Source: Bolinopsis microptera (taxonomy: Eukaryota; Ctenophora; Tentaculata; Lobata; Bolinopsidae). Taken from it: 64,000 nt of DNA. The notes below the pieces were generated by a model. That model ran no database searches. It was not told the DNA's origin and saw only the letters and a list, made by a program, of their open reading frames with translations. Each line of letters begins with the position of its first letter. The stretch's first letter is position 1. The stretch is from assembly GCF_026151205.1 (NCBI RefSeq), contig NC_087076.1:5818902-5882901 (forward strand), given 5' to 3'. Below are positions 41,559 through 53,883 of the stretch, one piece after another. The position numbers and the translations under genes are program-made.

Positions 41559-43720
41559 GTTTATTAGTTTATTGGGAGAATCACAATAGACGATATTGGA
41601 TACTGGGCTGTTGCGTCCATAACTTCAAAATAGTGCAGCATACACACCAAGATGAACGGGATCCAACATAGAAAATCTGTCACGATTATTATGGCAATGT
41701 ATCTCTCTGTCTCTTTTTTATCTCTGGCCAGTCTGTTTTGTTCCATGTTTCTGTTCCTGCGTTTTCTAGTGCACTTAGATAGAAACAGGACTTTGATGTA
41801 ACAGACGAAAATAATTGAAAAGCATAGAAAGTTAAGCAAAAGATTTGTCCAAACATATGTTTTTTGGGAGTCATCTCTCGAAACAAAGTATTTGAAAAGA
41901 CCGACACCATCGTTACCATAGAAGTGAATCTTTCTTCGTCCTATCCCGTCATATTGTTTGGAAAACATATCGCCAATCAAATCATTAATCTTGGCCCAAG
42001 TGGAGACTGCTGAGATAGATATCCTTCCAAAATATGATTAATGTTAATGTGTTTTTCTTTGTTAACAAATGCAGAAAATGCTTTGATTTTTGGATTATAA
42101 GTCATACCGTTAGCAAAGAAGTCCTCACTAATCGCCATTAAAGGAACATATGCCCAAAAAAATGATGCCACTCCCATTATCAAAATGAGGATTGCCATTT
42201 TGGCGCGGCCGCATTTTTAGATGTAATCTTTTGAACTTTGATCACACCAAGAGCAGGTCATAGAAAAGAGTGATATTTGACTTCCAAATGTACTGAAGAC
42301 TCCTAAGAATGCACACGCATCGCTTGACAACCACTTAGCTCTTTTTTTGCAGAATGAAGTCACATATACATGGGAGTTTACGATTGCAATTGTGATAAGG
42401 TAAGATCCTGTAATCAGATCACCGACATGAATAACACATGTCAATGCCTTATTGTTCTGAGCAGAAGTAAATGTTTTTGTGGCCAGTAGCCTGAGACTCT
42501 TAAAAATCTTTATGGAATTTAAGATAACTGCTGCACAGTGCACAACCAATGACCCAACTGAACACCTCCATTGAGTTTTTAGGTATGATAGTCATACCAC
42601 ACTGTTCATTGCATTCGTCGGTGTAGTCGTCACAGTCTATTTGCCCATCACATTTTTGATTGTGTCTTATGTACTGCTTTGGAGTGTCACAAACGTATTT
42701 GTTTGAGCAATTTTCTTCGTCTGAGCCATCATTACAGTCGTCAAGCAAGTTGCAAACGTTTTCGAAGCTGATGCATCGATCATTCTTAAATCGGAAGTTT
42801 CTTTGATTGTATTCTCCACTTCTTTCGTTTTTAATCAAAAAGGTAAGTTGATTCTTCTTTTTCATATTCATTGTGTATATCCTGTCATTAAATTGATTTT
42901 CAATTTCACAAGAATCAAAGTTAAGTGGTTTTAATGGACATGTAGGTTGGTCAGTGCATTTGTTGGAACAGCTGAGATAAATGTATATTTTTCCGAATAC
43001 GTTTCTACAGTCTCTAGCTATTTTGGGTAACATTAATGATGCTGTTGGCCCAATTGATCCAAAAATCGGCAATGATGTGAAGTCATATTTGACACATAGT
43101 GATATGTAGTGGCCTAGAACTTTTAATGACTCCCGTTAAACAATGCACAAGAAATTCTAACGGTTTTTCTCTTCCGATGGCAATTGGTTTTTCGTAAATG
43201 TGCTCATATGACCTAGTTTTACTGCATATTATTCCATGATCACAAATGTTGAGACCTTGACACAAATTTTGGAATTGCACAAATTCCGATGACCTGACGC
43301 TGCAGTTGAAGACATCTTCACATTTACTGTTGTCGATTACATTTACAAAATGAGACCATTCACCGACTCCACATTTTGGCCAAATGTCTTTTTCGTCGTC
43401 TCCATCTTTACAATCTTCAAATCCGTCTCCCAGCCAGCTGATTGGTATGGAGAGTTTTGTCTTGTGTCGATATCTACGGTAACACTTAGATACAGTCATT
43501 GATGTACATATTCTGTATGTTTCGTCACTATCATCAGAACATATCCAATATTCCATCACATAGTTGGTGTTTGTGAACGTAGCATAAAACAGAAGTTTTC
43601 ACACAGAGGTTGTCAAATCCATCATCGCATAGACCCGGCGTTTGCATACAAGTGGCAAAATTTGACACCGTATTTTCTTGTTCTTCAACCAGTAAAGTGT
43701 ACCTGAAATGTTTACTCACA
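41559..43720 (-). pseudogene. LDLa-7TM receptor (LGR/GRL101-like) pseudogene, copy A
   Basis: Related to class A receptors with LDLa ectodomains, which signal from the plasma membrane through G proteins. N-terminal part (43720-42600): cysteine-rich LDLa repeats including CDGILD followed by CSDDSDE, DDCNDGSDEENC and CDGQIDCDDYTDEC. 7TM part: TM2 LTCVIHVGDLITGSYLITIA, a TM4 block MAILILIMGVASFFW, TM5 NFLCFSIIFVCYIKVLFL, TM6 TDFLCWIPFILVCML and TM7 IVILPIN then an N-S-x-x-N-x-x-x-Y-type end in a shifted frame. No leucine-rich repeats lie between LDLa and TM1. Lesions: a one-base insertion within an LDLa calcium motif near 43542, frameshifts near 43110, 42545 and 42020, a stop at 42217-42219, and an 8-bp tandem duplication at 41559-41574 that breaks TM7. 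Some breaks could be unrecognised introns, but the stop and the 8-bp duplication are not. Confidence 0.8.
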
Positions 43721-45084
43721 GATTGGTACTACAGCTAAAGGTAAGGACAAAGATTGCAGTTTACGTTAGAAAACAAGGAACTCCAGTCGAACAAAACGTT
43801 CAATTTTATGCCACTTATTAAAGTCTAACCAAAACGGGAATTAATTAAACATGATATAATGGAGAGAAGACCGAGCCAGAAAGGAATTCGTTGCCTTGTT
43901 CCCTAGTGTGAGTTTAGAATTACAGGACCAAATAATGCGATTGGCTGGACTCTGGAAATATCCAGGGACGAGATAATTTCGTTTCGAAGTTGGAACCCGA
44001 ACATGGATTAAGAGGGAAGTGTGGAAACCACCCACTGCTCACATCTGCGGACATCCTTTGGAACGCCGGGTGGAAAACGCGGGCATGTTAATTGATTGTG
44101 GGGCTTAAGGCAAACAAAAGCTTTGGAAAGACAACGTCGAAACTCTGAGGTCGCCTTAAAACAAGTAAATTGGTAAACAGGGTCTAAGCTGTAAAATACG
44201 TATCTTACATACTCATAAAACCACCTGTACGATACGTACTTTTAAATTTTTTCTAAAAGTACAGGGCTGATGAATTATCAAAATACGCATGAATTTTATA
44301 AGTCATTTTAAAAAGCTATTAATTTTTTAAATTTTGAATAAGATGTGAAACAGCGTACACATATAAATCAATATAATAAAGTGAGTTCAAGCATGTGCGA
44401 AACCAACTTTCGTGATACTGAGTATATCTACAGTAAACGTAGATTTCTTACCACCCCAACCTTGGCTATTGATTAATATTTGTGTATGCAAATAATAATA
44501 GACTGAAGTGTTCTTGATTCAACCCACTTTTTAACAAACTATATATTTGTAATTCTAATTTGATCTAATTTATTTCTTTTTAGAAAAATTTGTTTCCCTT
44601 TGAATCAATCAAACTAGATGAATTGTTGTAAATACTGAGATCAAACTATCAACCTACAGGCTATCGTCAAACATGTTGCAAGGCGTCATCTTCAGTGAGA
44701 CATAAGCCCTAGAAATTGTAAAAAGTTAGTAGAACCCAAAAATCCTTTAAAAATCTGAACACTCTTAAAACGGTTATAAATTTAAAATTAGGATATTATC
44801 AATAATTGACACATTAACGTCCCCTACTCAACTCCTTCATCGTCTCATCATCTTATCGTAGTCTTTAAGTCTAACCTATCTCTTTGGACTTGCTTTTATG
44901 CACACATCCAGAATTTTTATTAGCACTTAAATTATTATATTTGATTTTATTTCCACTTCGTGATATTGTAACGCGGTTAAATTTTAAGATTTTATTTTCA
45001 TACTTTTATTCGGTTTTTGTTTTATATCTGAACGTATTTATGAATTGATGTATAGCCAAAACGAGTTCGATAGTGTTCTCCTTG
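43721..45084. other. No gene recognised
   Basis: AT-rich flank. A 64-residue minus-strand frame at 43841-44035 has no recognisable domain. Confidence 0.3.
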
Positions 45085-45500
45085 GTAATTTCATGTTTAA
45101 TTCCTGCTTAGTTCCTGTTTAATTCCTGTTTAATTCCATTAAAAATTTTTGTTAAAATCTTCCCTTTGTCTAAAACCATGATCCAACAAATGTAAACCCA
45201 AACTATATTCATCACTTGTTTCATCTACCTTATCACCATTTAAAAGTTTATAAATATAATATTTGACCCTATGTTCTCCAGTCCTAACCCGTAGAGATCG
45301 AGTTGTGCGACCGACGTAAGCCTTTCCACAGACACTACATTGGAACAGATAAATGATGTTGCTATTATATAGCTCTGGCAGTTTCCAGGGGAAGCTTTAA
45401 CCTTCTTGCCGTTCACTTTGAATTCATGGGTGCCTTTGACAAGTTCACAACATTTGCATCTTGGCACATTGCATTTGCTGGTTAGGCCATGTTGAGCTCC
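45085..45500 (-). pseudogene. Penelope-like element GIY-YIG endonuclease remnant
   Basis: On the minus strand a Cys-rich CNVPRCKCCELV segment and HEFKVNGKKVKASPGNCQSY are followed, after a one-base frame change near 45365, by NIIYLFQCSVCGKAYVGRTT and then RSLRVRTGEHR. The Y-L-x-x-C-x-x-C-x-x-x-Y-[VI]-G-x-[TR] pattern with a downstream R-x-x-x-H-R is the GIY-YIG endonuclease found at the C-terminus of Penelope-like retroelements. The frame continues as LNGDKVDETSDEYSLGLHL before a stop. No reverse transcriptase was seen upstream, so this is a 3' fragment. Confidence 0.72.
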
Positions 45501-46071
45501 TAAAGCAAGTTTTTCTTTTTAATAAAATCGTATTTTAATTGTATTTTAATTGTATTTTAATTGTGTATTGAGCTTTAATTATAAACGCTATATACACATT
45601 ATAGTATAGTATCTGAGCGTTAATTTAATCACACATTTACCTTTTACCGAGGGGGAAAATTTTGTATTTTTCAAGGATAAAATACGGCTTATCCTACGGC
45701 TTGTATCAATGTATCATACGTGTTTAACCCCCGGTACGATACGTATTTCTCCCACTACACTAACTACATATAAAAAGATAATCTTCTTTAGTTGCATTAT
45801 TGTGGTTCAGGTAAAAGCGGTAAACTGGCTGGAGTGGGTTCGTAGTTTCCCAGCATCGCTATAGCTCAATAAAACTTTAAAGTGCCCAATGTCACTTCCT
45901 CTGTCTGTCTGTATGAAAGATGTCAATCTTCACTTGGATTTTAATGACATACGTTCTACACTATTGTGTCGTTTTATTTTTGTTGGCCTTGTTAAGTTGT
46001 TAAGCTGAAGCCCAACAAAGTACATTGGTAAAATAACTATTTTGTCTTTGCACTTATGAGAATTAACTTAC
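45501..46071. other. No gene; short ATTTTAATTGT repeat
   Basis: 45526-45565 has three to four copies of TATTTTAATTG. The rest is unassigned. Confidence 0.35.
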
Positions 46072-46289
46072 CATCTTTTATATGCCTTTAACCTATGATA
46101 AATGGCACTGCCATTAACATCTCTGTTATTAAATCTATGGAACATAACCAAACCAAACCAATCCACAGAATGATTAAATCCCATATCCTTGCATATCAAA
46201 TCTGCGATATGGTCTGTGATGCTCGAGACGGCGACTGTAATGATATCTGTTGTCATAACTGCGTCACGTGAAGAACAACAATATAACAT
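46072..46289 (-). other. Exon-like fragment, possibly SRCR-related
   Basis: A minus-strand frame ends at a consensus donor (GTAAGT read from 46071 downward). It encodes ITDHIADLICKDMGFNHSVD, which resembles the x-x-[VI]-C-x-x-[ML]-G-[FY] core of a scavenger-receptor Cys-rich domain. About 300 bp further along (46565-46650) a second frame with FELYRWNGLPSDATVGIVV ends at GAG before GTATTT, consistent with an upstream exon. The obvious acceptor near 46335 does not connect them in frame. It may be part of an undetermined host gene, or dead. Confidence 0.3.
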
Positions 46290-47499
46290 TTTGATTGTTT
46301 GTATTTCTTACTCCCACTTGAACAACTGAAAAAGCAGAATAAAAATGATTGTTAATTTATTCGTTGATTTTTGTAACCAGTTTTGTAACATGAGTGGTCT
46401 CTAGAACTCGGGCACAAATTACAAACTCAATTACTAATTTTAATATATTATGGTATATCTCCAGGTAGAAGGTAGTAGTCGCAACTATTTCTTGCATCCA
46501 TTGTAGTACCTTTAACTTATAAATAATTGTATAATTAATATATTATAATAAGTCAAGAAAATACCTCTGTGGATGTTCTAGCGACAACAATTCCAACAGT
46601 GGCGTCACTAGGAAGTCCATTCCATCTGTATAATTCAAATTGATTGGCCTGCGTTCATGTATATAAAAGTGTCTAAGAATTCAGTGCCCTCAAATGAAGC
46701 AATCAACGTGAATTTTATGCCTGCATTCTAGATTGAGCCATAAGTGGAATTCCTCGAGCATTTCCTGGCCATGGGTCCAGGGACATACACACATCGCGGT
46801 ATCTGCCCATAGGAGGGAGGGTGGCTCCAAGTCCCTTCCATCCATCCTGTCCTATCTTTCGAAGGCTGTATCTGCCAAAGAGCACAAGCGAATATATATA
46901 TTTTGTTGCGAACTCCTACACATTAAAAGTCGTGTTGATTAGATCTTCGAAATCTTTGTATCATTTTATGAAACATCGATTATCTCAGATTATGTTTTAT
47001 ATAGTAGTGTTGAAAGTATTAAACTTTATATATAAAGCGAGACCGATATTAGTATATATATGATCCGTGCCATTTTTACTGACACCACGGCACCAACTTT
47101 AACGGCGACGTTTCCGCAAAAACGCGTAAAAGATATACAATTGAAACTTTTTGACTGGGTCAAATGCTTGAATGGCCTCAAATCAGCATGAAAACATAAA
47201 AAATTGCCAAGGAATAAGTATTTAGTGCCCAAAATTTGGACCCCAAGTGGTGACAAAAACGCGAATTAAATAGCCATAATTATTTAAGTCTCTCGATCTT
47301 GACACATTTTAGGGTATACGGGTCCTGCTAGTATATTAAATCCCGGAGGGCCCGTTGGCCCGAGTGGTATGCGAATTACCGCCCGGAGCGAGTAGATATG
47401 TATTAAATCCACCTGCGGGCGCTTACAGTTTTTCATCAAATAAGACCTACGCGCAGACTAACACCAACATATGATACATCTCACTTCTGTGATGAGATA
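46290..47499. other. No gene recognised apart from a possible exon at 46565-46650
   Basis: Short frames only. 47355-47400 has an A-box-like TTGGCCCGAGTGG in a tRNA-like context but no B box, so no tRNA or SINE is called. Confidence 0.3.
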
Positions 47500-47556
47500 A
47501 CACCGTCAACGCTGAATAACGTTAACCGATCATAACAGCTAACACCCGTCATAAGA

Positions 47557-50087
47557 ATGAGAAACTTTCATCATCGCCAGGATACACTCAGTCAGTTCCA
47601 GGAGGTGAACTCTGCCGAGCTTTGTCGTGACATTTTCCATGCAAAACTCTCTTCCCAACAGAGCCTGCGAATATCCTATACGTGGTCGACAGACAGTGAA
47701 AGTAGCCTTCAGGAAATATGGATCCACCAACGGAGTTTGTGTTTTGTTCAGCCTCCGTTACTACCCATGCGAACTCATGGGACACATATGATTGCCAAGG
47801 AGTTCATGGAACCTATCCTACTTCAGTGCATGAATCAAATCATCAGCGATCATCGCATCGAGGAGAACCCTCACTCAACAGCTGTGTGTCGAAAAAAATT
47901 AGATGAACGAACACACACCAGAATCAACGGTTTTCCCATCCGACCTGATTGCAAACGCAGAGGACAACTCCGTTATGGTAATCCTCTGCCTGGGTCAACA
48001 GAATGCGATCGTGTTCTACCAAGTCACACACCGGAACTTTGCGTGGTAAGGTAGATGCAGGAAGGCTGATTCTCCGACATGGGGGAGCGGTTTTCTTGTC
48101 CAAAGGATGCACACAAACGCTACAAGTCCGGTCAGGAGTAGGACTCAGTAACTCTCTAATAACGAAGCAAGACCAATCTTACAGACTTATCTTTTTTCGC
48201 TCGAAATCATACTGACGGAACGTTGTATGGGAACATAGCCGATATTCCCCAATGAGAGTATCAGAATCATCAGATCTGCATACCCTAAGTTACGAATGGG
48301 TTCAAGTTCATTATACCAACAAATATTGGCCAAGCTTCCCAGCTGACTTTACTTTGATACTGGATGCCAAGGATCAATCCACATTAAGCGACTCCTGAAC
48401 GATATGAAAACAAGAACAAAAACTCTCTTAGCAGACCCTTACTCACCCCCCATCATGGCGCGTAGTGTAAAAGGTAACTAAATGAAACTTAAAGACGCGA
48501 AAGAGGAGCTTACTGCTGTAACTAGAAAATAATGGTGGTATGTAGCCTTGTTAAGAACAGAGACTAAGCAGATACTTAACTAGGGACTCCGGACCAGTCA
48601 TGCGACAAAAGTGGAGAGGTTCTATACTCCCTGAACTGCCACTCTCTGAAACTGCCCCGGTTCAAACAGCGTTGTACTTCCTACTGATTCTGTTTTACCA
48701 CCTCACTGCCCAACGCTAGAGATTTCCTGAGACAAAACTGGATAAACACTCTCTACACAGCAAGCATCCACACCTAAGAGTAAAAGACAACAAGCTGACA
48801 CAGACTGATCTTAGCTTTCAAGGACTTGAAACTTACCATAGAATTTCACTCGAAATCAGCTACAGAAAATGACCTCACAAAGGAGCTCGGATTCCTCAAA
48901 CTGAGCAGTGAAGGAAGCTCAAAAATCAGAAAAAAGAGAGATCACTCAACATCCTGAAGAACCCTAATCAACTCTCCGCTCTAGCAGCAGTGCTACATCT
49001 GAGCAACCTCAACGATGTGCAGAATAGACTGGAAGTGATGGAAGATCCAATGTGTCAATCAGCACTATTCATACTGAAATAAAATGATATGAAAGAAGCT
49101 AAGCTCACGATAACAAAAGACCTCTGAGCCCAAATCCGACTGGAGACTGGTCAAAAGCAAGAATTGTTTCAAGTGCACTGATCTCCTTAAAAGCCTGACA
49201 ACAGCTACCCATGACACCAGTCTGCCCTCGAAAAATCAGAAAAAGGTCTAAAATGGCTGACACAACCCAAAAAGACACTAAGACTGTAAAGAAAGATCTG
49301 GATGTCTGGCGTCAGAGCGTTTTCAAGGCAGAGAGTGACAAAAAAAATTATTTTCCAAAAACGAAATCCATAACATCATTTCGACCCCTAATTTTCAAGA
49401 AATCCTCATAAATCAGCCAGTAGACCCAGGTGCAAGATGCTAGCCAAGACCATGTAGACATATCCCCGGTCTCCGGCTGACACGAGGACCAACAGGACAC
49501 CCCTGGGCTATCACCAATTCAGGACGACCCTCCTACAGGAAGAGGGTATAGAACCCAGACAGAGAGAAAGAGAACAGGTGTCTTCCGGCAGATAGACCAA
49601 ACAGAGCAAGTTAACCGGCCTGTCCAAGCCAAAAGAAAAAGTTTCTCCTCTGTGACTCAACCGATGCAAGCTTTAAACCTGAAGAGTTTTTTCCGAAAAG
49701 ATACAACGTGCTCTGTAATTTACAACGAGCTGAAAGACCTTCATCTCAAGTCTCGCATCAACGGTCGAACGATTTCCAAACTCAACCCAGATGCAGTGTA
49801 CGCTCACCTTGGTACTCAGGACATCATAGAGGTACTCGAGCCTGACTCCGTGGTGGGAGCACTAATAAAGTCTACCGAAAAGATACTTAGACAGACTTCG
49901 CAACACTGCAACTTTTCATCTCGCATCCCTTTCTCCGCGACCATCCTGGAGAGGAATGGAGTAGAGTAGTCGACTCATCACTGAAGTCAATCAGAAAACG
50001 AAAAGGTGACAGTGAGAAACTGATTCTGGATGAGATCAAGGAAAACAGAAATCAACAACTTCTACTCGGGGGAAAATCATATATCCC
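47557..50087 (+). pseudogene. LINE ORF1 remnant with SGNH-like domain
   Basis: Broken into pieces. 47557-48054 is open but unassigned. Around 48960-49080 a helical stretch reads SLNILKNPNQLSALAAVLHL and NLNDVQNRLEVMEDP. 49211-49411 is basic. 49652-49969 reads SRINGRTISKLNPDAVYAHL, then GTQD and ALIKSTEKILRQTS, resembling the esterase-like (SGNH) domain carried by some CR1-type ORF1 proteins. After a frame change, SIRKRKGDSEKLILDEIKE runs to Y-I-P-H, where the hexamer element begins. The catalytic Ser region was not located. Confidence 0.5.
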
Positions 50088-50515
50088 ACACTGACCCTGA
50101 CCCTGACCCTGACCCTGACCCTGACCCTGACCCTGACCCTGACCCTGACCCTGACCCTGACCCCGACCCTGACCCTGACCCTGACCCTGACCCTGACCCT
50201 GACCCTGACCCTGACCCTGACCCTGACCCTGACCCTGACCCTGACCCTGACCCTGACCCTGACCCTGACCCTGACCCTGACCCTGACCCGATCAACTGAC
50301 CCCAGCGTAATTAAATGGGAGTCAATTTTCGGGAATCAATTGTCGAGAGTCAATTGTCGGGGGTCAATTGTCGGGGGTCAATTGTCGGGAGGTCAATTGT
50401 CGCGGTACCAATATTAACTTTATGCTAGGTAAAAGGTAAGGTTAACTCTAATTGTAAGATACAAGGTAATATTAACTAAATATGCTTGGTAATATTAACT
50501 AAATATGCTTGGTTA
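50088..50515 (+). repeat. TCAGGG/CCCTGA hexamer element, copy 2
   Basis: About 33 copies of the CCCTGA hexamer (one CCCCGA variant), then the same downstream order as 23722-24385: GATCAACTGACCCCAGCG, the GTCAATTGTCGGGG units and the AAGGTAAGGTTAACTC unit. It lies inside the LINE, in place of the expected end of ORF1 and N-terminal endonuclease. Confidence 0.82.
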
Positions 50516-50689
50516 AAAAATAGTTATGTTCAGATTTTTAAGAAATTTGCATAAAATACTCGCCAGCACTGTTATACGAAATTCGGTAAAAAACCCAAAA
50601 TCGCCATATTCAGGTGCCCTAAAAACCATGTTAAAATTGAGTTAGAGATCTGAAATTTTTCAGGGCGTCTAGACGTTGACCAAATTGAC

Positions 50690-53600
50690 TGCAAAAAAAG
50701 TTTCAGGTTTCAGGAGCATCGGGAAATGGGTTTTCTACAACCCCTGTTTTACGACAGATTGTCGGGACATATGACAGAGCGGATGAATTCGAGCTCTTTC
50801 CAGAAACTGGCAGGCCCTCCGACTTCATGGTTATACCAGATGTGGCACCTATATCTCAAAATAGGAACAGCCAGGACAAAATCACCAATAGACATAAAAA
50901 TCTTTTGCTTGACCTTTGTGGATCGCAAAACCTCTTGATCCTTAATGGACGTACCATTGGTGACTCTGCCGGAAAATACACATGCTTCAAATGGAACGGA
51001 AACAGCGTGGTGGACTACTTCATTGCATCAACATCCTTTCTTCACCGTGTCAAGTCCCTCTCAGTGGGCGAGCATACTCTGTTCTCCGACCACAATCCTG
51101 TTCTACTCAGTCTCTGGCATGGAGCCCCTCAAAGGAATAGTCGAGCTCCCAATAGCAATTATCAGGAAGCTCCTTTTCGTTACCGGATCACAGAAGACAG
51201 TCTAGTCAACTTCACACACTCCTTTGAACAGCCTGAGTTCATCCAAAGAATCTCCCAGCTAACCAAAGATGCCGAATCCGCCCCAAAAACCCATGAGGCA
51301 GTCGAAGCACTGAATAGGCACATTACAGAACTTATAAATGATGCCGCTAAAAATGAGCTTGAAATCTCTAAACAGACCCAGAATCCAAAACCCAAGTTCG
51401 ATTCATGGTTTGACGGCAAGTGTCACACCGCACGACGCCTCTTCAAGCGGTCAATAAAGATTGTCGATAATAACCCTGACAATCAAAGGATCAAAGCTCG
51501 ACACCGTGCTAACTGCAGAGGATATCGAAAGATTGTCAATAAGAAACGGGATGACTTCTTCAATAGTCTTAACAAAAAGATTAAAAACGGTAAAACCATA
51601 TCCTGGAGAGACTTCAAAAAGCTTAAGAGCTACAAGAAGGAAGAAGTCCAAACTGACTCAGAGCAACTTAAAACCTTCCATCAGTTCTACGCTGAGCTCT
51701 ACTCTGACACTCATCCAACTGTAGACTCTCTCACCAAAAGAGCTCTCCTCGAAGAAGCCAACACCCTAGCCGAGGGATCTGCCCCCAATGAGTCGCTGAA
51801 CAGCGCATTTACACTGGGTGAGCTGAACGCTGCACTAGGCAAACTAAAATCCGGCAAAGCATCTGCTTTTGACCACATAAGCAATGAAATGCTCAAGGGT
51901 TTGAACGTGAAAATGAGGTCCCTCCTCCTTAAACTCTTCAATCTGTGCCTTGAGACAGGAACCTACCTCTGGAGCAAAAGTGTGATCACACCGATTCACA
52001 AAAAAGGGTGCATCAGGAACCCTGACAACTATAGAGCAATAGCAGTATGTAGCTGTATTGGGAAACTGCTCTCCACGATGCTGCTATCTCGGCTTGTCAC
52101 TCACCGCCAAATCTCTCATCCAGATCCACCTAATCAAGCAGGCTTTACCAAAGGAAGTCAATGTAATGACCATATATTCACGCTGATGTCCACAATCGAA
52201 AAATACAAGAAAGTGAAAAGTAAAATATATGCAGTGTTCATTGATCTCCGAAAAGCGTTTGATCTAGTGTGCAGACAAGCCCTCCTGTTCAAACTAGCCT
52301 GCTATGGCGTCAACGGCGGCTACTACGACATCATCAAAGACATGTACAGTAAATCAGAGGGTCATATCAAGATGAATGGTAAAATCAGTGAAGCATTCAA
52401 GATCCTCAAAGGGACTGAACAAGGACATCCACTCAGCCCCGAGTTTTTCAAAGTCTACTTTAAAAAGCTTTCTGACCTCCTCAATGAAGCCGTTGTGAAC
52501 TGCCCAACTCTCGCTGGTATCTCAGTGACTCACCTAGCGTGGGCTGATGATCTAGTAATCCTCGCCCTAGATCCTGAATCACTCCAAAAGTTGCTTTCGA
52601 TCATTGGGGACTACTGTATCGAATGGGGTCTGGAAATCAACATCTCCAAAACCAAATTCATGGTCTTCAACGGTAAAGGACCTGACATTCCAAACTGGCG
52701 TCCTTCTATTCATGACAGAGATATAGAGATGGTCTCCAGCTACTGCTATCTTGGAATCATTATAAGCAGCACAGGGAAATTTCGGCAGGCAACTGACTCT
52801 CTCTACCGTAAGGGACTCGGAGCTTACTTTAGCTTGAGAAGCACCATAGACCGGAGATACATTGACGCATCATGCCTTAACAAACTATTTGACACCCTTG
52901 TCAAGCCTATTCTACTATACGGTTGTCAAGTTTGGGCCCCAGTTCTACCCACCGTCAGTAAGGTCCTCTCTTGCTTCAGCAAGTTTCACAACCTTGATCA
53001 TGCAGTCTCCCACATCGCAAAACAGAAACTGGAGCAAGTGCACCTACGTCACCTCAAATACCTTCTTGGTATTAACAGAAGGGCAGTCAATGCTACAGCC
53101 TGGGGAGAAACTGGCTCATACCCAATTATAATTGAGATGTTGAAACTGAGTACTAAATACTTCAAAAGAGTTATGAGCCTTCCCTCAACACAACTGGTCA
53201 AAGCTGCAATGACTGAGCAGATTAACCTCAAATTGTCATGGTTTGTAGGCATCGAATCAGTTATCAAGTCATTTAACAACATCGACCTTCCTGACAGGAA
53301 TTCATCATCGTTGCTCAACGCAACCTTCCTCGCGGACTCCTGCAGCCCTGAATTGATGACAGAGAACCTGCGAAAACTATTCCGTGATTCCTGGGGTTCT
53401 CTTGTGAAAGATTCTAGAAAGCTATCATTCTACAGTGAAGTCAAAAAAGAATTTGGATGGGAGCCATATCTAAACCACGCTAGGTCTTTCCAGGACAGAA
53501 GGGCAACCACACAGATTCGGTCCAGTTCTCATCACCTTAGAATTGAAAGGGGGAGGTACGACAAAACTCCACTTGATGAAAGGACCTGTAACTATTGCGA

Positions 53601-53883
53601 GCTGAACATCAACCAGCTAATCATCGAAGACGAGAACCATATGCTCCATTCCTGCCCCCTAGGGAAAGTTCCAAGGGACAGATTTCAAAGCCTCAGTGGA
53701 AATCTAGTCAGCATTGACGGAAATGGTAGCTTCAATCTTGCCTCCACGTTTATCTCGCAACCCGATTGCATGGACAAACTCAGCGATGAGGACGTAAGTT
53801 TGATCAAACTCTCGACCAGCACCATTAATAAAATCTACAGACTAACCCTCAACTTCAAAGAAAGTCTAAATGTAGATAACTAG
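50690..53883 (+). CDS. LINE ORF2: endonuclease (partial) plus reverse transcriptase
   Basis: Enzymes for target-primed reverse transcription. The first ATG in a long frame is at 50827, but coding text in the same frame (RQIVGTYDRADEFELFPETG) extends upstream to about 50690. From 50827 (1018 codons): endonuclease C-terminal half with LLLDLCGSQNLLILNGR at about 25 and SDHNP at about 87; RT with LKSGKASAFDHISNEMLK at about 339, VFIDLRKAFD at about 471, GTEQGHPLSP at about 530 and W-A-D-D at about 569; a C-terminal C-x2-C...H-x3-C finger at about 918-943. The endonuclease N-terminal half (catalytic Asn and Glu) is missing, replaced by the hexamer element, so this copy is unlikely to move on its own. 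No internal stop was found. The clade was not resolved. Confidence 0.88.

Larger units (their letters stand above)
37203..42420. repeat. Large duplication, copy A
   Basis: From the heptamer array to ATCAGATCAC at 42420 the sequence is repeated at 56356-61310 with only scattered substitutions and small indels. Copy A continues into the rest of the receptor relic, whereas copy B is interrupted there by a retrotransposon. Confidence 0.93.

Noticed and set aside
47355-47410. tRNA gene or SINE head
   Set aside because: It has an A-box-like sequence but no B box and no convincing acceptor stem.
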